19,966 nt of DNA from Candidatus Bathyarchaeota archaeon (GCA_018396515.1 JAGTQJ010000002.1:5677-25642); one strand, 5' to 3'; shown: positions 1 to 6,971, counted from the stretch's first letter. The notes: generated by a model not told the origin, from the letters alone. Translations and numbers: made by a program.

Positions 1-39
1 TATATATCAGAGGTTTGTGTAAATTGATCGGTCAGAACG

Positions 40-1347
40 ATGTCCGAACTGGTAGATGTGGCGGGTATACTTGATGGTAAGTATGATGGGCAAAGGGTCT
101 CGGTGAGGGGATGGATCTACAACAAGAGGAGCAGTGGAGGCATCCAGTTCCTCATCCTGAGGGATGGCTCAGGGGTGGTTCAATGTACCCTAGACCGGAA
201 GAACATTGGGGAGAAGTGCTTCGAGAGGGTCGAGAGGCTGCCCATTGAGTCCGTCATCGAGCTTGAAGGGATAGTTAGAGTTGATAATAGGGCCCCGGAA
301 GGGAGGGAGCTCTCGGTGGATCGGGTTGGTCTTATATTAGAGTCCCAGCCCGATTACCCGATAACCCATAAGAGGCATGGGGTGGACTTCCTCCTGGATA
401 ACCGCCACCTCTACATCAGAGAGCCCAAGATGCAGGCGATCCTCAGGTTGAGGGCTAAGACGATGGAGGCCGCTAGAAGCTGGCTTGTTGAGAATGGTTA
501 CACTGAGGCCCACTCCCCCATCTTCACAGCTGCGGCCTGTGAGGGGGGCTCAACCCTATTCGAGGTGGAATACTTCGATGAGGAAGGGGTCTACCTGGCC
601 CAGAGCTGGCAGCTATACGCTGAGGCCATGATAAGTAGCCTAGGCAAGATCTACACCATAGCCCCGAGCTTCAGGGCGGAGAAGAGCAGAACCCGTCGCC
701 ACCTAGCGGAGTACTGGCACCTCGAGGTGGAGGAGCCCTTCACAGACCTCTACGGGATAATGAAGGTGGGCGACGAGCTGGTGACACATATCTGCCACAC
801 TCTAGCCCGGGAGAGGCCTAGGGAGCTGAGGAGGCTGGGGAGGAGGCCTGAGGAGCTTCTAAGGCTTGAGCCTCCATATCCCAGGATAACCTATGACGAG
901 GCCCTAGAGTTACTGAGGGGGGATGGGATCGAGCTCCTATGGGGTGAGGATATGGGGTGGCAACAGGAGGAGCCCCTGACCAAGCATTTTGATACCCCCT
1001 TCTGGGTCACCCACTTCCCGAAGGGGGTGAAGGCATTCTACCATAAGCCCGATCCGAAGAGGAGGGAGGTCACCCTTTCAGCAGACCTACTAGCCCCCGA
1101 GGGGTACGGGGAGATCATAGGGGGAGGACAGAGGATAGACGACTATGAGGAGCTTCTCCAGAGGGTTAGGGAGGAGGGGCTAGACCCTGAGGACTACAAG
1201 TGGTACCTAGACCTCAGGAGGTGGGGGTCGGTCCCCCACAGCGGCTTCGGCTTGGGCATCGAGAGATTATTAATGTGGATAGCAAAGCTCGAACATATCA
1301 GGGATGCCATACCCTTCCCGAGGGACATGAGGCGGGTCTATCCATAA
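40..1347 (+). CDS. asnS: Asparaginyl-tRNA synthetase (archaeal type)
   Basis: Class II aminoacyl-tRNA synthetase that charges tRNA-Asn in the cytoplasm. Seen: an N-terminal OB-fold anticodon-binding region (about residues 1-105, with SVRGWIYNKR), then a class II catalytic core. Motif 2 is the FRAEKSRTRRH stretch at 211-221 and motif 3 is GFGLGIER at 402-409. The ACEGGSTLFEV block (166-176) is typical of AsnRS rather than AspRS. An OB domain also argues against the archaeal asparagine synthetase paralogue, which lacks it. Length 435 aa is normal. The chosen ATG has no Shine-Dalgarno; a TATATAT run at bases 1-8 places a likely transcription start close to the ATG, so the mRNA may be leaderless. 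Its 3' end overlaps the convergent DUF998 gene by 50 bp. One oddity is a Trp in YLAQSWQLY, where AsnRS usually has Gly. Confidence 0.95.
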   Translation: MSELVDVAGILDGKYDGQRVSVRGWIYNKRSSGGIQFLILRDGSGVVQCTLDRKNIGEKCFERVERLPIESVIELEGIVRVDNRAPEGRELSVDRVGLILESQPDYPITHKRHGVDFLLDNRHLYIREPKMQAILRLRAKTMEAARSWLVENGYTEAHSPIFTAAACEGGSTLFEVEYFDEEGVYLAQSWQLYAEAMISSLGKIYTIAPSFRAEKSRTRRHLAEYWHLEVEEPFTDLYGIMKVGDELVTHICHTLARERPRELRRLGRRPEELLRLEPPYPRITYDEALELLRGDGIELLWGEDMGWQQEEPLTKHFDTPFWVTHFPKGVKAFYHKPDPKRREVTLSADLLAPEGYGEIIGGGQRIDDYEELLQRVREEGLDPEDYKWYLDLRRWGSVPHSGFGLGIERLLMWIAKLEHIRDAIPFPRDMRRVYP

Positions 1348-1915
1348 TCCCAGACCTCAGCATCCTCAGGCTTATGTTGATGATCCATATACCTGTCGCC
1401 AGGGTTGATAGGGCTTCTGGGATGGCTGCACCCCTCCACGGCATGGTCCAGATGATGGGCGTAAAGAGGGCTGAAAATAGGGTGAATAGGCTCAGGCGTT
1501 TTATTCCTCTACTCCACAACGAGAGCCCAAGCATGATGAGCGATAAGGGCATCAGGGTGAAGAAGGCAAGTGAGAAGTACAAGTGGACTCTTCCAAAGCT
1601 CTCATTGAATATCCCGACCCCTATCAGGGATATGGCATCTGCTAAGAAAAGGTAGGAGCCGAGCCTCCAGGCCCAGCATCCACCAGAGAGCTTCAAGAGC
1701 CCCAGGATGAATGTTATCAAGAGTAACCCAGAGGCTGCAAGGCCCGTGTTGAAGATCAATCCCGAACCTCCCACTCCTAGGTCGCTGAGGGCGTTCTCCT
1801 TCCAGCTGAACCATGGAGAGGAGGCTATGGAGAGGAAGACTGTTGAGAACCCCAGGACAGTAGCAGCTATTCCAGAAAGACCGGAGAACTGTAAAACTCT
1901 ATTCTGATTTCTCAT
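1298..1915 (-). CDS. DUF998 family integral membrane protein
   Basis: Predicted polytopic membrane protein of 205 aa with about six hydrophobic helices (roughly residues 11-31, 52-74, 83-102, 112-133, 141-160, 165-184). The SWKENALSDLGVGGSGLIFNTGL segment after the first helix and the NESFGRVHLYFSLAFF segment are the pattern I associate with DUF998 proteins, whose function is unknown. It is the last gene of a minus-strand operon: its ATG lies 7 nt beyond the queC stop and is preceded by a purine-rich GAGGGAGCT ribosome site that overlaps the end of queC. The hydrophilic last about 16 residues are encoded antisense to the end of asnS, so the C-terminus is probably not under tight constraint. 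A link to queuosine/archaeosine metabolism is suggested only by position. Confidence 0.8.
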   Translation of the reverse strand: MRNQNRVLQFSGLSGIAATVLGFSTVFLSIASSPWFSWKENALSDLGVGGSGLIFNTGLAASGLLLITFILGLLKLSGGCWAWRLGSYLFLADAISLIGVGIFNESFGRVHLYFSLAFFTLMPLSLIMLGLSLWSRGIKRLSLFTLFSALFTPIIWTMPWRGAAIPEALSTLATGIWIINISLRMLRSGIMDRPASCPSGRVWHP

Positions 1916-1922
1916 AGCTCCC

Positions 1923-2573
1923 TCACCCCTCGTACTCTGTGGGGTCGGTCAAACCAGCCTCCCTGAAAGCCTCCTTGCGGTTTTTGCAGGATTCGCATAC
2001 TCCGCAGTGTTTTAGACCATTTAGGTAGCATGACCAGGTGGACTCGAATGGAACCCCAAGCTCATATCCCCTCCTCAGAATTTCCGATTTTGTGACCTCC
2101 CCGAAGGGGGCCTCTATAGTTATTTCTTCTTCGGTCCCTAGCCTCGCAGAGGCCTCGAAGGCCTTGTAGAACTCCCTTCTGGTATCTGGGTAGAACGCCT
2201 GATCTTCGAGGTGGGCTCCGTAGAATATTCTCCTCGCTTTAACAGATGAGGCGTAGGCTACGGCTATGGATAGGAAGATGCCGTTCCTGAAGGGGACTAT
2301 CAAAGACCTCTCGAATGATGATGCCACCGGGATCCCCGAGTCCACCAGCGAGGTCACCCCTGTATAAAGCCCCTTAAGGGTTGATAGATCAACCACCTGG
2401 AAAGGGAGGTTCAACCTTTTAGCGGTCTTCACGGCGTACTCTATCTCTCTTTGAGCTCTCTGTCCGTAGTTGAATATGAGCGCGTGGACCTCATATCCCT
2501 CTGCCCTAGCCCAATATGCCAGAGTCGTCGAGTCGGGCCCCCCGCTCAATATGACTATGCACCTCTCCCTCAT
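1923..2573 (-). CDS. queC: 7-cyano-7-deazaguanine (preQ0) synthase QueC
   Basis: ATP-dependent enzyme converting 7-carboxy-7-deazaguanine and ammonia to preQ0; in archaea preQ0 is the base inserted at G15 of tRNA on the way to archaeosine. Seen: an N-terminal PP-loop ATPase motif SGGPDS (10-15), an FNYGQRAQREI block (34-44), and a C-terminal zinc site from C182, C190, C193 and C196 (SCYLNGLKHCGVCESC). Length 216 aa is normal. The start is the ATG 4 nt after the queT stop, with GGTGGTGAAGGA acting as ribosome site inside the end of queT, so the two are probably translationally coupled. The PP-loop has Pro where many QueC have Met or Leu, which is tolerated in this family. Confidence 0.95.
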   Translation of the reverse strand: MRERCIVILSGGPDSTTLAYWARAEGYEVHALIFNYGQRAQREIEYAVKTAKRLNLPFQVVDLSTLKGLYTGVTSLVDSGIPVASSFERSLIVPFRNGIFLSIAVAYASSVKARRIFYGAHLEDQAFYPDTRREFYKAFEASARLGTEEEITIEAPFGEVTKSEILRRGYELGVPFESTWSCYLNGLKHCGVCESCKNRKEAFREAGLTDPTEYEG

Positions 2574-2577
2574 TCCT

Positions 2578-3054
2578 TCACCACCACCTGTAAAACCTCT
2601 CGATCGCCTTAAAGATGGAGGACCCGATGAGGTTGATGATCTGCTCGCTCAGGAGAAGCGGGGGGAGCGTTGCGAGGATCGGGAGGTTGAAGAGCTGATT
2701 AAGCATCCAGCTTAAGCTTATGGGTATTATCACAGCTATCACAGCTCCAGCCATATAATAGCCTCCACCCAGAAGCTTGGAGGCAGCATATCCCAAGATG
2801 CCCGCCAGTAGGCTCATAACCGGCATAAAGACCAGCTCATAAAAGCCAATAAAGGGGCTAACAAGGTTCCCAACAGCCACCCCTATAGCATATCCTAAGG
2901 CCAGGATGGGCTTCTTGGCCACAGCCGGCCTGAGCACCCCAGCAACCCTGAACTGGAGGGCGGCGAAGGATATAGGAGCGAAGGCATAGACCATCGCAGC
3001 GTATAAGGACGAGTAGATTGTTAAAATTGATAGGTCCCTTCTACTTATCTTCAT
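2578..3054 (-). CDS. queT: QueT family transporter (ECF substrate-binding subunit-like)
   Basis: Small membrane protein (158 aa from the chosen start) with about five hydrophobic helices and the QueT signature region AALQFRVAGVLRP near the N-terminus, after FAPISF. QueT proteins are predicted ECF-type substrate-specificity subunits for queuosine precursors. The open frame extends upstream to a TTG at 3129, but the ATG at 3054 is preferred: it opens directly into the conserved MKISRRDLSIL sequence and has GAGGTG three bases upstream, while the upstream extension is Pro/Gly-rich and unlike the family. It is first in the operon queT-queC-DUF998, which ties it to 7-deazaguanine supply. No ECF energising genes are in the window. 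Confidence 0.85.
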   Translation of the reverse strand: MKISRRDLSILTIYSSLYAAMVYAFAPISFAALQFRVAGVLRPAVAKKPILALGYAIGVAVGNLVSPFIGFYELVFMPVMSLLAGILGYAASKLLGGGYYMAGAVIAVIIPISLSWMLNQLFNLPILATLPPLLLSEQIINLIGSSIFKAIERFYRWW

Positions 3055-3120
3055 CCACACCTCACTCTCCCGGGGTTTATTAGGCGGAACGGTCGGAGGT
3101 GCCCCCGCCCACCCGCCATG
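3055..3120 (-). promoter_or_regulatory. queT mRNA leader with self-complementary ribosome site
   Basis: On the minus strand a TATA-like element TTCTTATAGG (3141-3150) predicts transcription starting near 3118, giving a GC-rich leader of about 64 nt. In it CACCTC (3101 down to 3096) is an exact complement of the ribosome site GAGGTG (3063 down to 3058), with 32 nt between. The same CACC can instead pair with an upstream GGTG (3112 down to 3109). Two mutually exclusive pairings around the ribosome site suggest translational control, but six pairs in a GC-rich leader could be chance. Confidence 0.35.
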
Positions 3121-3279
3121 AACAAACAAGTTGGAGGAGGCCTATAAGAATTATCCATTTGACATCTTTAAACATCTTTTGGAAAGGGATTAGGTTTAAA
3201 TTGGTCATTAATTTGCCATGGTTATTTGGGCCACTAGTTTTTATAGGGATCACGGCATATCTCGTCTAGGGCCTGGGAG

Positions 3280-3483
3280 ATGGGAAGGATAGAGAAGGGG
3301 GCGAAATGCACCGTGGTGGGGTGTGGCAGGGATGCAGTCCGCTCCATCTCAACCCCCAGGGCTAGAGCTGCTGGGCTGAATGTTGGTGGGAGGAGGGCAT
3401 ATCTCTGTGAGGAGCATTACAAGGAGTATAAGAGGGGGAGCAGGAAGGAGAAGCTGGTGGAGAAGTGGCGCCACGCGCTCTAA
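3280..3483 (+). CDS. Small putative zinc-binding protein
   Basis: A 67-aa basic protein with a C-x4-C pair (C10, C15) and a C-x2-H pair (C43, H46) that could bind one zinc ion, followed by a lysine/arginine-rich tail ([19 protein letters not shown]). It resembles small conserved archaeal zinc proteins of unknown role; nucleic-acid or ribosome binding is plausible from the charge. It has its own signals: a TATA-like TTTTTATA at 3238-3245, and GGGAG immediately before the ATG. Its stop overlaps the stop of the convergent thrS by 4 bases. The motif spacing and independent promoter make it more credible than a chance frame, but no function can be assigned. Confidence 0.65.
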   Translation: MGRIEKGAKCTVVGCGRDAVRSISTPRARAAGLNVGGRRAYLCEEHYKEYKRGSRKEKLVEKWRHAL

Positions 3484-4931
3484 CCTACGAACCTGGGCCT
3501 CTCCTTAACCCTCAATGGTAGGGGTAGAGGCCTCCATGGCATCCCCCTAACCTCTCTTCTAATCTCATTCACTAGGCTCTCCAGAGTCATGTCCCTTATC
3601 TCTCCCTCCCTCCTGACCCTGACGGGGAGGAGGTTCGAGGCCATCTCCTTCTCCCCCATCACGATGATGTAGGGTATCCACTCCCTCTCCGCGTCTCTGA
3701 CCTTCTTGGGGACGGTTTCCTCCCTGTCATCCACGTCGGCCCTTATCCCCCTCCTGTTTAGAAGGCGTGCGGTGGCCTCGGCAGCCTTAACATGGGCCTC
3801 GGAGACTGGTATCAACCTCACCTGTGTGGGGGAGAGCCATAGGGGAAGCATGGGGGGCCTCCCACCCTTCATGTCCAGGTAGGCCTTCTCAAGGAGGGCG
3901 TATATATCCCTCTCGATGGCGCCGCTCGGGGAGCAGTGGAGGATGAGGGGGTGCTTCTGCCTCCCATCCTCATCCATGTAGACTATGCCGTATCTCTCCC
4001 CATTCTCCACATCTATCTGGTCCGTTGAGAGGGCTGAGGCCTTGTCAAGGGCGTCCAAGAAGTTGAACTCGTACTTGAGGACGAAGTAGAAGAACCTCTC
4101 CTTCCACATCTCCACAAGGGCTGGCTTCCCATGCATCCTCACCAGGGAGTTCACAAACCTCCTGTTTTTCCTGTAGAAGTCTTCGGTTACCCTGATCCCG
4201 AGCTCGTAGTCATCCCTTTCGAGCCCTATCCCCCTTAAAACCTCCACGCAGAGCTTGAATCGACGCTTGAACTCCCTCTTCGCCTGGGCTAGATCTCTGC
4301 ATAATGCGTGGACATCGGGCATGGTGAAGGCCCTGAGCCTTCTAAGTCCGGCCAGCTCCCCGGCCTGCTCCCTCCTGAAGCTGTACCTGGTCAGCTCGTA
4401 AATCCTGAGGGGGAGATCCCTGTAGCTTATGGTCGCGTCGTGGCTCATGAGAAACTGGCCGAAGCATGCCGCGAACCTGAGGAAGTACCTGTCCTCGTCC
4501 GACTCGACTATGTACTGGCGGGCTGGAAACCTATGGAGATACTTAGCCAGCGATGGATGCTTCATGTCGTACATTATGGGTGTCTCGACCTCCATCCCCC
4601 CATACTCATGCACCTTTGACGTGACATACTCCTCAAGGAGGGCCTTCACCATCCTCCCCTTGGGATAGTATCTCAGGTTACCCGGATCTGAGGCGGGCTC
4701 GTAATCCACGAGTTCTAGGCTCCTCATAAGGGTCACGTGGGGTGGCTCCTGCTCGACAGCCCTGCTCTTCCTCACCTCGTAATCCGCGAACTTCTTCAGC
4801 TTCTCATACCCCTCGAAGTCGAACCTGTCAAGCGGATGGAGAACCCCCTCGGGAGTGAGCACGTACCAATCGGAGACCAGCCTCTCCTCAGCCTTAAGGG
4901 CCTCCGAGATAACCTCCTCACCTTTACTCAT
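3480..4931 (-). CDS. thrS: Threonyl-tRNA synthetase, catalytic form without editing domain
   Basis: Class II synthetase charging tRNA-Thr. Seen, numbering from the ATG at 4931 (483 aa): a short N-terminal linker ([14 protein letters not shown], 22-35); a catalytic core with motif 2 around [10 protein letters not shown] (184-193) and motif 3 around GAIERD (337-342); zinc ligands C156 (AACFGQ), H208 (DVHALC) and H332 (ILHCSPSG); and a C-terminal anticodon-binding domain (about 367-465). The roughly 140-residue archaeal N-terminal editing domain is absent, as in crenarchaeal catalytic ThrRS, which relies on a separate editing protein. A GTG nine bases upstream is in frame but lies inside the GGTG ribosome site, so ATG 4931 (7-nt spacing) is preferred. 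It sits downstream of dph6 on the same strand but has its own promoter and a structured leader. Confidence 0.93.
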   Translation of the reverse strand: MSKGEEVISEALKAEERLVSDWYVLTPEGVLHPLDRFDFEGYEKLKKFADYEVRKSRAVEQEPPHVTLMRSLELVDYEPASDPGNLRYYPKGRMVKALLEEYVTSKVHEYGGMEVETPIMYDMKHPSLAKYLHRFPARQYIVESDEDRYFLRFAACFGQFLMSHDATISYRDLPLRIYELTRYSFRREQAGELAGLRRLRAFTMPDVHALCRDLAQAKREFKRRFKLCVEVLRGIGLERDDYELGIRVTEDFYRKNRRFVNSLVRMHGKPALVEMWKERFFYFVLKYEFNFLDALDKASALSTDQIDVENGERYGIVYMDEDGRQKHPLILHCSPSGAIERDIYALLEKAYLDMKGGRPPMLPLWLSPTQVRLIPVSEAHVKAAEATARLLNRRGIRADVDDREETVPKKVRDAEREWIPYIIVMGEKEMASNLLPVRVRREGEIRDMTLESLVNEIRREVRGMPWRPLPLPLRVKERPRFVG

Positions 4932-5062
4932 AGAATTCACCTAGCTCTGTAGATGGACACCCCTCCGCAACCAGAACCATTTTTATGGTAGAAGAGTTCT
5001 GCCTATATTCTCCGAGAATATAGCGCCGTCTGCCTATCCTGTTTGGTAGGCGTCCATCTCAA
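4932..5062 (-). promoter_or_regulatory. Structured 5' leader RNA of thrS
   Basis: Between dph6 and thrS lies a segment dense in inverted repeats. An outer helix pairs 4951-4958 (AGATGGAC) with 5052-5059 (GTCCATCT), extended past one mismatch by CC/GG. Inside are three hairpins: 4976-4980 with 4985-4989 (five pairs, T4 loop on the plus strand); 5003-5012 with 5014-5023 (a ten-base arm, perfect, centred on 5013); and 5032-5038 with 5045-5051 (seven pairs, one G-U). A further hairpin, 5061-5065 with 5070-5074, flanks the outer helix. The predicted start of transcription (about 5060-5064, from the TATA box at 5086-5092) falls right at the 5' side of the outer helix, so the leader would be this four-helix element followed by the ribosome site. 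Not a tRNA: no T-loop consensus. Confidence 0.55.
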
Positions 5063-5082
5063 CCTAAGAAGGTTTGGGATCC

Positions 5083-5096
5083 TCCTTTTATATTTT
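5083..5096 (-). promoter_or_regulatory. thrS promoter (TATA box and BRE)
   Basis: On the minus strand the sequence AAAATATAAAAGGAGG holds an archaeal TATA box (TATAAAA, 5092 down to 5086) with A-rich flanks on its upstream side resembling a BRE. It overlaps the dph6 stop codon and predicts a start near 5062, immediately ahead of the leader helix. Confidence 0.55.
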
Positions 5097-5789
5097 GCGT
5101 AGTTCCCTACCACCCTTGCCCAGAAGCCTCGCCTCTTCTATGACAAGGGATCCAGAGAGGCCATTCCACTCCCTTCTCGCCCTAACAACCTCTATCCTGC
5201 TCAGGAACCAGGGGGCGTCTAGAACTAGGGTCTCCATCTCCCCCCCTTCTCCACAGGGATCCACCCCGTACCTGCCCTGAAGACCCCTGAGCTCCTCCAG
5301 GGCTTTAGTGTCCAAGATTCGGCCAAGCCAGCTCTCATCCAAGCCCAAGGCCGCGACCTCTGAAACCATTATGGACATGCCCCTATAGATCATCTCCTCG
5401 ACCAACTCGCTTCGATCCCTCCCCCAGAGAGGTGTTATGTGATGGAGGTTAAGCTCCCTGCATAAACGGTCTATCCTGTCCCTCTGGTATCTGGAGGCTA
5501 TTACCCCCGAGACAACCCCGTCGAGATCCAGCCCTAGAAGAGCCCCCCTCAGATCCTCCAACTCCCTATCCCTCTCACCGCATGTCGGGACGGGTAGATG
5601 CTCTATTCCAATGGCTCTTGCCACCAATCCCGCGAGATGTATATTAGCGGAGTGAAACATCCAGCTGTCCTCCCTACGGGGGATCATGGTGACGAGGACC
5701 ATGACATCATCTCCACGCTCCAATGCCAGGCGGGTAGCGTAGGTGCTGTCCTTGCCTCCTGTGAACAATGATGCCAGCCTCAAAGCCAT
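5088..5789 (-). CDS. dph6: Diphthine--ammonia ligase (Dph6, PP-loop ATPase)
   Basis: ATP-dependent amidation of diphthine to diphthamide on archaeal elongation factor 2, the last step of that modification. Seen: a PP-loop TGGKDST (10-16); the SGVIASRYQRDRI region (94-106); HITPLWGRDRSELV (117-130); and the signature CGEGGEMETLVLDAPWF (179-195), shared by the MJ0570/Dph6 family. Length 233 aa is normal. The ATG at 5789 has only a weak GGTAGGG upstream; a TATA-like CATTTATCAT at 5806-5816 would start transcription near the ATG, so a leaderless message is possible. thrS follows on the same strand but has its own promoter overlapping this gene's stop. Confidence 0.93.
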   Translation of the reverse strand: MALRLASLFTGGKDSTYATRLALERGDDVMVLVTMIPRREDSWMFHSANIHLAGLVARAIGIEHLPVPTCGERDRELEDLRGALLGLDLDGVVSGVIASRYQRDRIDRLCRELNLHHITPLWGRDRSELVEEMIYRGMSIMVSEVAALGLDESWLGRILDTKALEELRGLQGRYGVDPCGEGGEMETLVLDAPWFLSRIEVVRARREWNGLSGSLVIEEARLLGKGGRELRKI

Positions 5790-5792
5790 GCC

Positions 5793-5987
5793 CTACCAGA
5801 GATCTATGATAAATGGTTAAACCGAATTAAAGCTATTCAAGAGACCGTTGAAAATTTGAATATAAAGGCCACATATCCGGCAAGCCATGTTGTTAAGCAT
5901 CCGAAACACTTTAAGAGGATGAAGAAGTTCATCAATGTGAGCTACTCACGGTTATTAGCGCCCCTCTTCATAGGTTTCTCTTTTTAA
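5793..5987 (+). pseudogene. Possible 3' remnant of an unidentified gene
   Basis: An open frame running to TAA at 5985-5987 with no usable start; upstream it stays open only to a TGA at 5769. The translation (IYDKWLNRIKAIQETVENL, then KHPKHFKRMKKFINVSYSRL) has amphipathic, protein-like character and a codon use (AAA, ATT, GAA) more A/T-rich than neighbouring genes. I do not recognise the family. It could be the C-terminal end of a transferred gene cut off by sequence now belonging to dph6, or a chance frame. Confidence 0.3.
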
Positions 5988-6027
5988 AAATCTTTATACC
6001 TTGATAATGCGAACTGAGGGGTGATTG

Positions 6028-6060
6028 ATGATATTAGTCCAAAATTTTATTCTATTTTGA
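6028..6060 (+). pseudogene. Orphan promoter, ribosome site and ten-codon frame
   Basis: CTTTATACC at 5991-5999 predicts a start near 6021. GAGGGGTG (6016-6023) stands 4 nt before an ATG that runs only ten codons (MILVQNFILF) to a TGA. Good initiation signals in front of an almost immediate stop suggest either a decapitated gene or a short leader peptide with no obvious downstream partner. Confidence 0.25.
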
Positions 6061-6063
6061 TTT

Positions 6064-6222
6064 CTATTCATGAGATTGATATGAGATTTCCAGCATCCTC
6101 CAGTTTATCTTGCTCCTTTCAGTTGAAAAATCCATTTTCAATGCATTGAAGTCTGAATAAAAGTTTTCAAGTATCTTTACTCGCCAATTCTCAGGTGGTT
6201 CCTGTCGTCCTACCCGCCCTAA
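6064..6222 (-). pseudogene. Possible minus-strand gene remnant
   Basis: A 52-codon open frame ending at TAG (6066-6064) and bounded upstream by TAA (6225-6223), without a start codon near its beginning. The translation includes PPENWRVKILENFYSDFNAL and KINWRMLEISYQSHE, mixed and amphipathic like real protein. Family not recognised. The likely reading is a gene fragment. Confidence 0.28.
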
Positions 6223-6314
6223 TTAGCTACTGAATTGACAAATTTCTGACCCCTATCCCGGTCTTGAAACTAAAGGTTTTAATAAGTATAACTTAAAGTA
6301 TTATTGATGCTTAC

Positions 6315-6560
6315 ATGAAGTTAAAAAGTCGGGTTGGACCTAAGGGGCAGGTAGTAATTCCCAAATCCATCAGGGATGCTTTGGGGATAAGGCCTGATGA
6401 TGTGGTTCTATTTGATGTGGAAGGAGGGAAAGCAACCCTGGAGGTGGTGATGGGAGATCCTATCAAGTTTCTTGAGGAGATTGCACGTTTATACGGCACG
6501 GAGTCATCTAAGCTGGTTTGGGGAGAGAGGCTCTACGAGGAGGCCCTGGAGGGTTCTTGA
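6315..6560 (+). CDS. vapB: AbrB/SpoVT-type antitoxin (VapB-like)
   Basis: An 81-aa DNA-binding antitoxin. Seen: an N-terminal swapped-hairpin AbrB motif, SRVGPKGQVVIPKSIRDALG (5-24), followed by IRPDDVVLFDVEGGKATL, then an acidic, helical C-terminal tail (about 46-81) of the type that binds and blocks the partner toxin. The gene ends one base before the toxin start, with GGAGGG near its end serving as the toxin's ribosome site. A TATA-like TTTTAATAAG (6277-6286) predicts a start only a few bases before the ATG, which lacks a Shine-Dalgarno, so the mRNA is probably leaderless. By analogy to the family, the protein likely represses its own promoter. Confidence 0.85.
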   Translation: MKLKSRVGPKGQVVIPKSIRDALGIRPDDVVLFDVEGGKATLEVVMGDPIKFLEEIARLYGTESSKLVWGERLYEEALEGS

Positions 6561-6971
6561 GTGGTCTATCTCGATGCAAATGTATTCGTGTTCGCTGCAC
6601 TAGCGACCGATGAACTTGGGGAGGCCTCTAGGCGTATTCTCGCAGCATTAGATGGGATCAATGCTAAGACGTGTTCTTTGACCTTCGACGAACTCGCTTG
6701 GGCTGCTCTGAGAAAGGTGGACATGATGACTACAGTTAAGGTTTGTAGAGCGATCCTAGGAGTAAAGGGGCTGGATATTGTATCTGTTGATTTCGGAGAT
6801 GTTTGGAAGATGACTGAAAATATGGAGAGATTTGGGCTTAAGCCCCGCGATGCGATCCACCTAGCTGTGATGCAAAGGCTGGGTGAAAGGATCATCGTGA
6901 GTGAAAATGGACACTTTGATACCGCTGAAGTGAAGAGGATCCCCATCATGGACTTTGCAAGCTCCATTTGA
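6561..6971 (+). CDS. vapC: PIN-domain toxin (VapC-like ribonuclease)
   Basis: A 136-aa PIN-domain protein, predicted to cleave RNA using divalent metal ions. Acidic residues in the expected places: D5 (VYLDANVFVFA), E44 (TFDELAWA), D97 (LKPRDAIHLAVM) and D120 (SENGHFD). It starts at a GTG directly abutting the antitoxin stop, preceded by GGAGGG, so the pair is co-translated. The 0-bp junction, AbrB partner and intact catalytic acids support an active VapBC module. Target RNA unknown. A hairpin at 7014-7030 follows. Confidence 0.88.
   Translation: MVYLDANVFVFAALATDELGEASRRILAALDGINAKTCSLTFDELAWAALRKVDMMTTVKVCRAILGVKGLDIVSVDFGDVWKMTENMERFGLKPRDAIHLAVMQRLGERIIVSENGHFDTAEVKRIPIMDFASSI

Larger units (their letters stand above)
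5790..6314. other. AT-rich spacer with gene remnants
   Basis: No intact gene. It is much richer in A/T than the neighbouring coding DNA and holds, in order: a start-less open frame on the plus strand (5793-5987); a TATA-like CTTTATACC (5991-5999) with a GAGGGGTG ribosome site (6016-6023) in front of a ten-codon frame (6028-6060); a start-less open frame on the minus strand (6064-6222); and the promoter of the toxin-antitoxin pair (TTTTAATAAG, 6277-6286). The combination looks like the debris of past insertions. Confidence 0.5.

Noticed and set aside
1200..1655. A 151-codon plus-strand frame spanning the end of asnS and the DUF998 gene
   Set aside because: Overlaps two well-supported genes on either strand, with low-complexity basic composition and no ribosome site.
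4932..5074. Considered whether the hairpin-rich segment is a tRNA, possibly with an intron
   Set aside because: The closing helix plus three hairpins recalls a cloverleaf, but there is no GGTTCGA-type T-loop, no proper acceptor/D-arm spacing, and the position directly upstream of thrS with a fitting promoter explains it better as a leader.
6566..6967. A 133-codon minus-strand frame antisense to vapC
   Set aside because: Full antisense shadow of a PIN-domain gene with all catalytic acids; Ser/Thr-rich with no motif.
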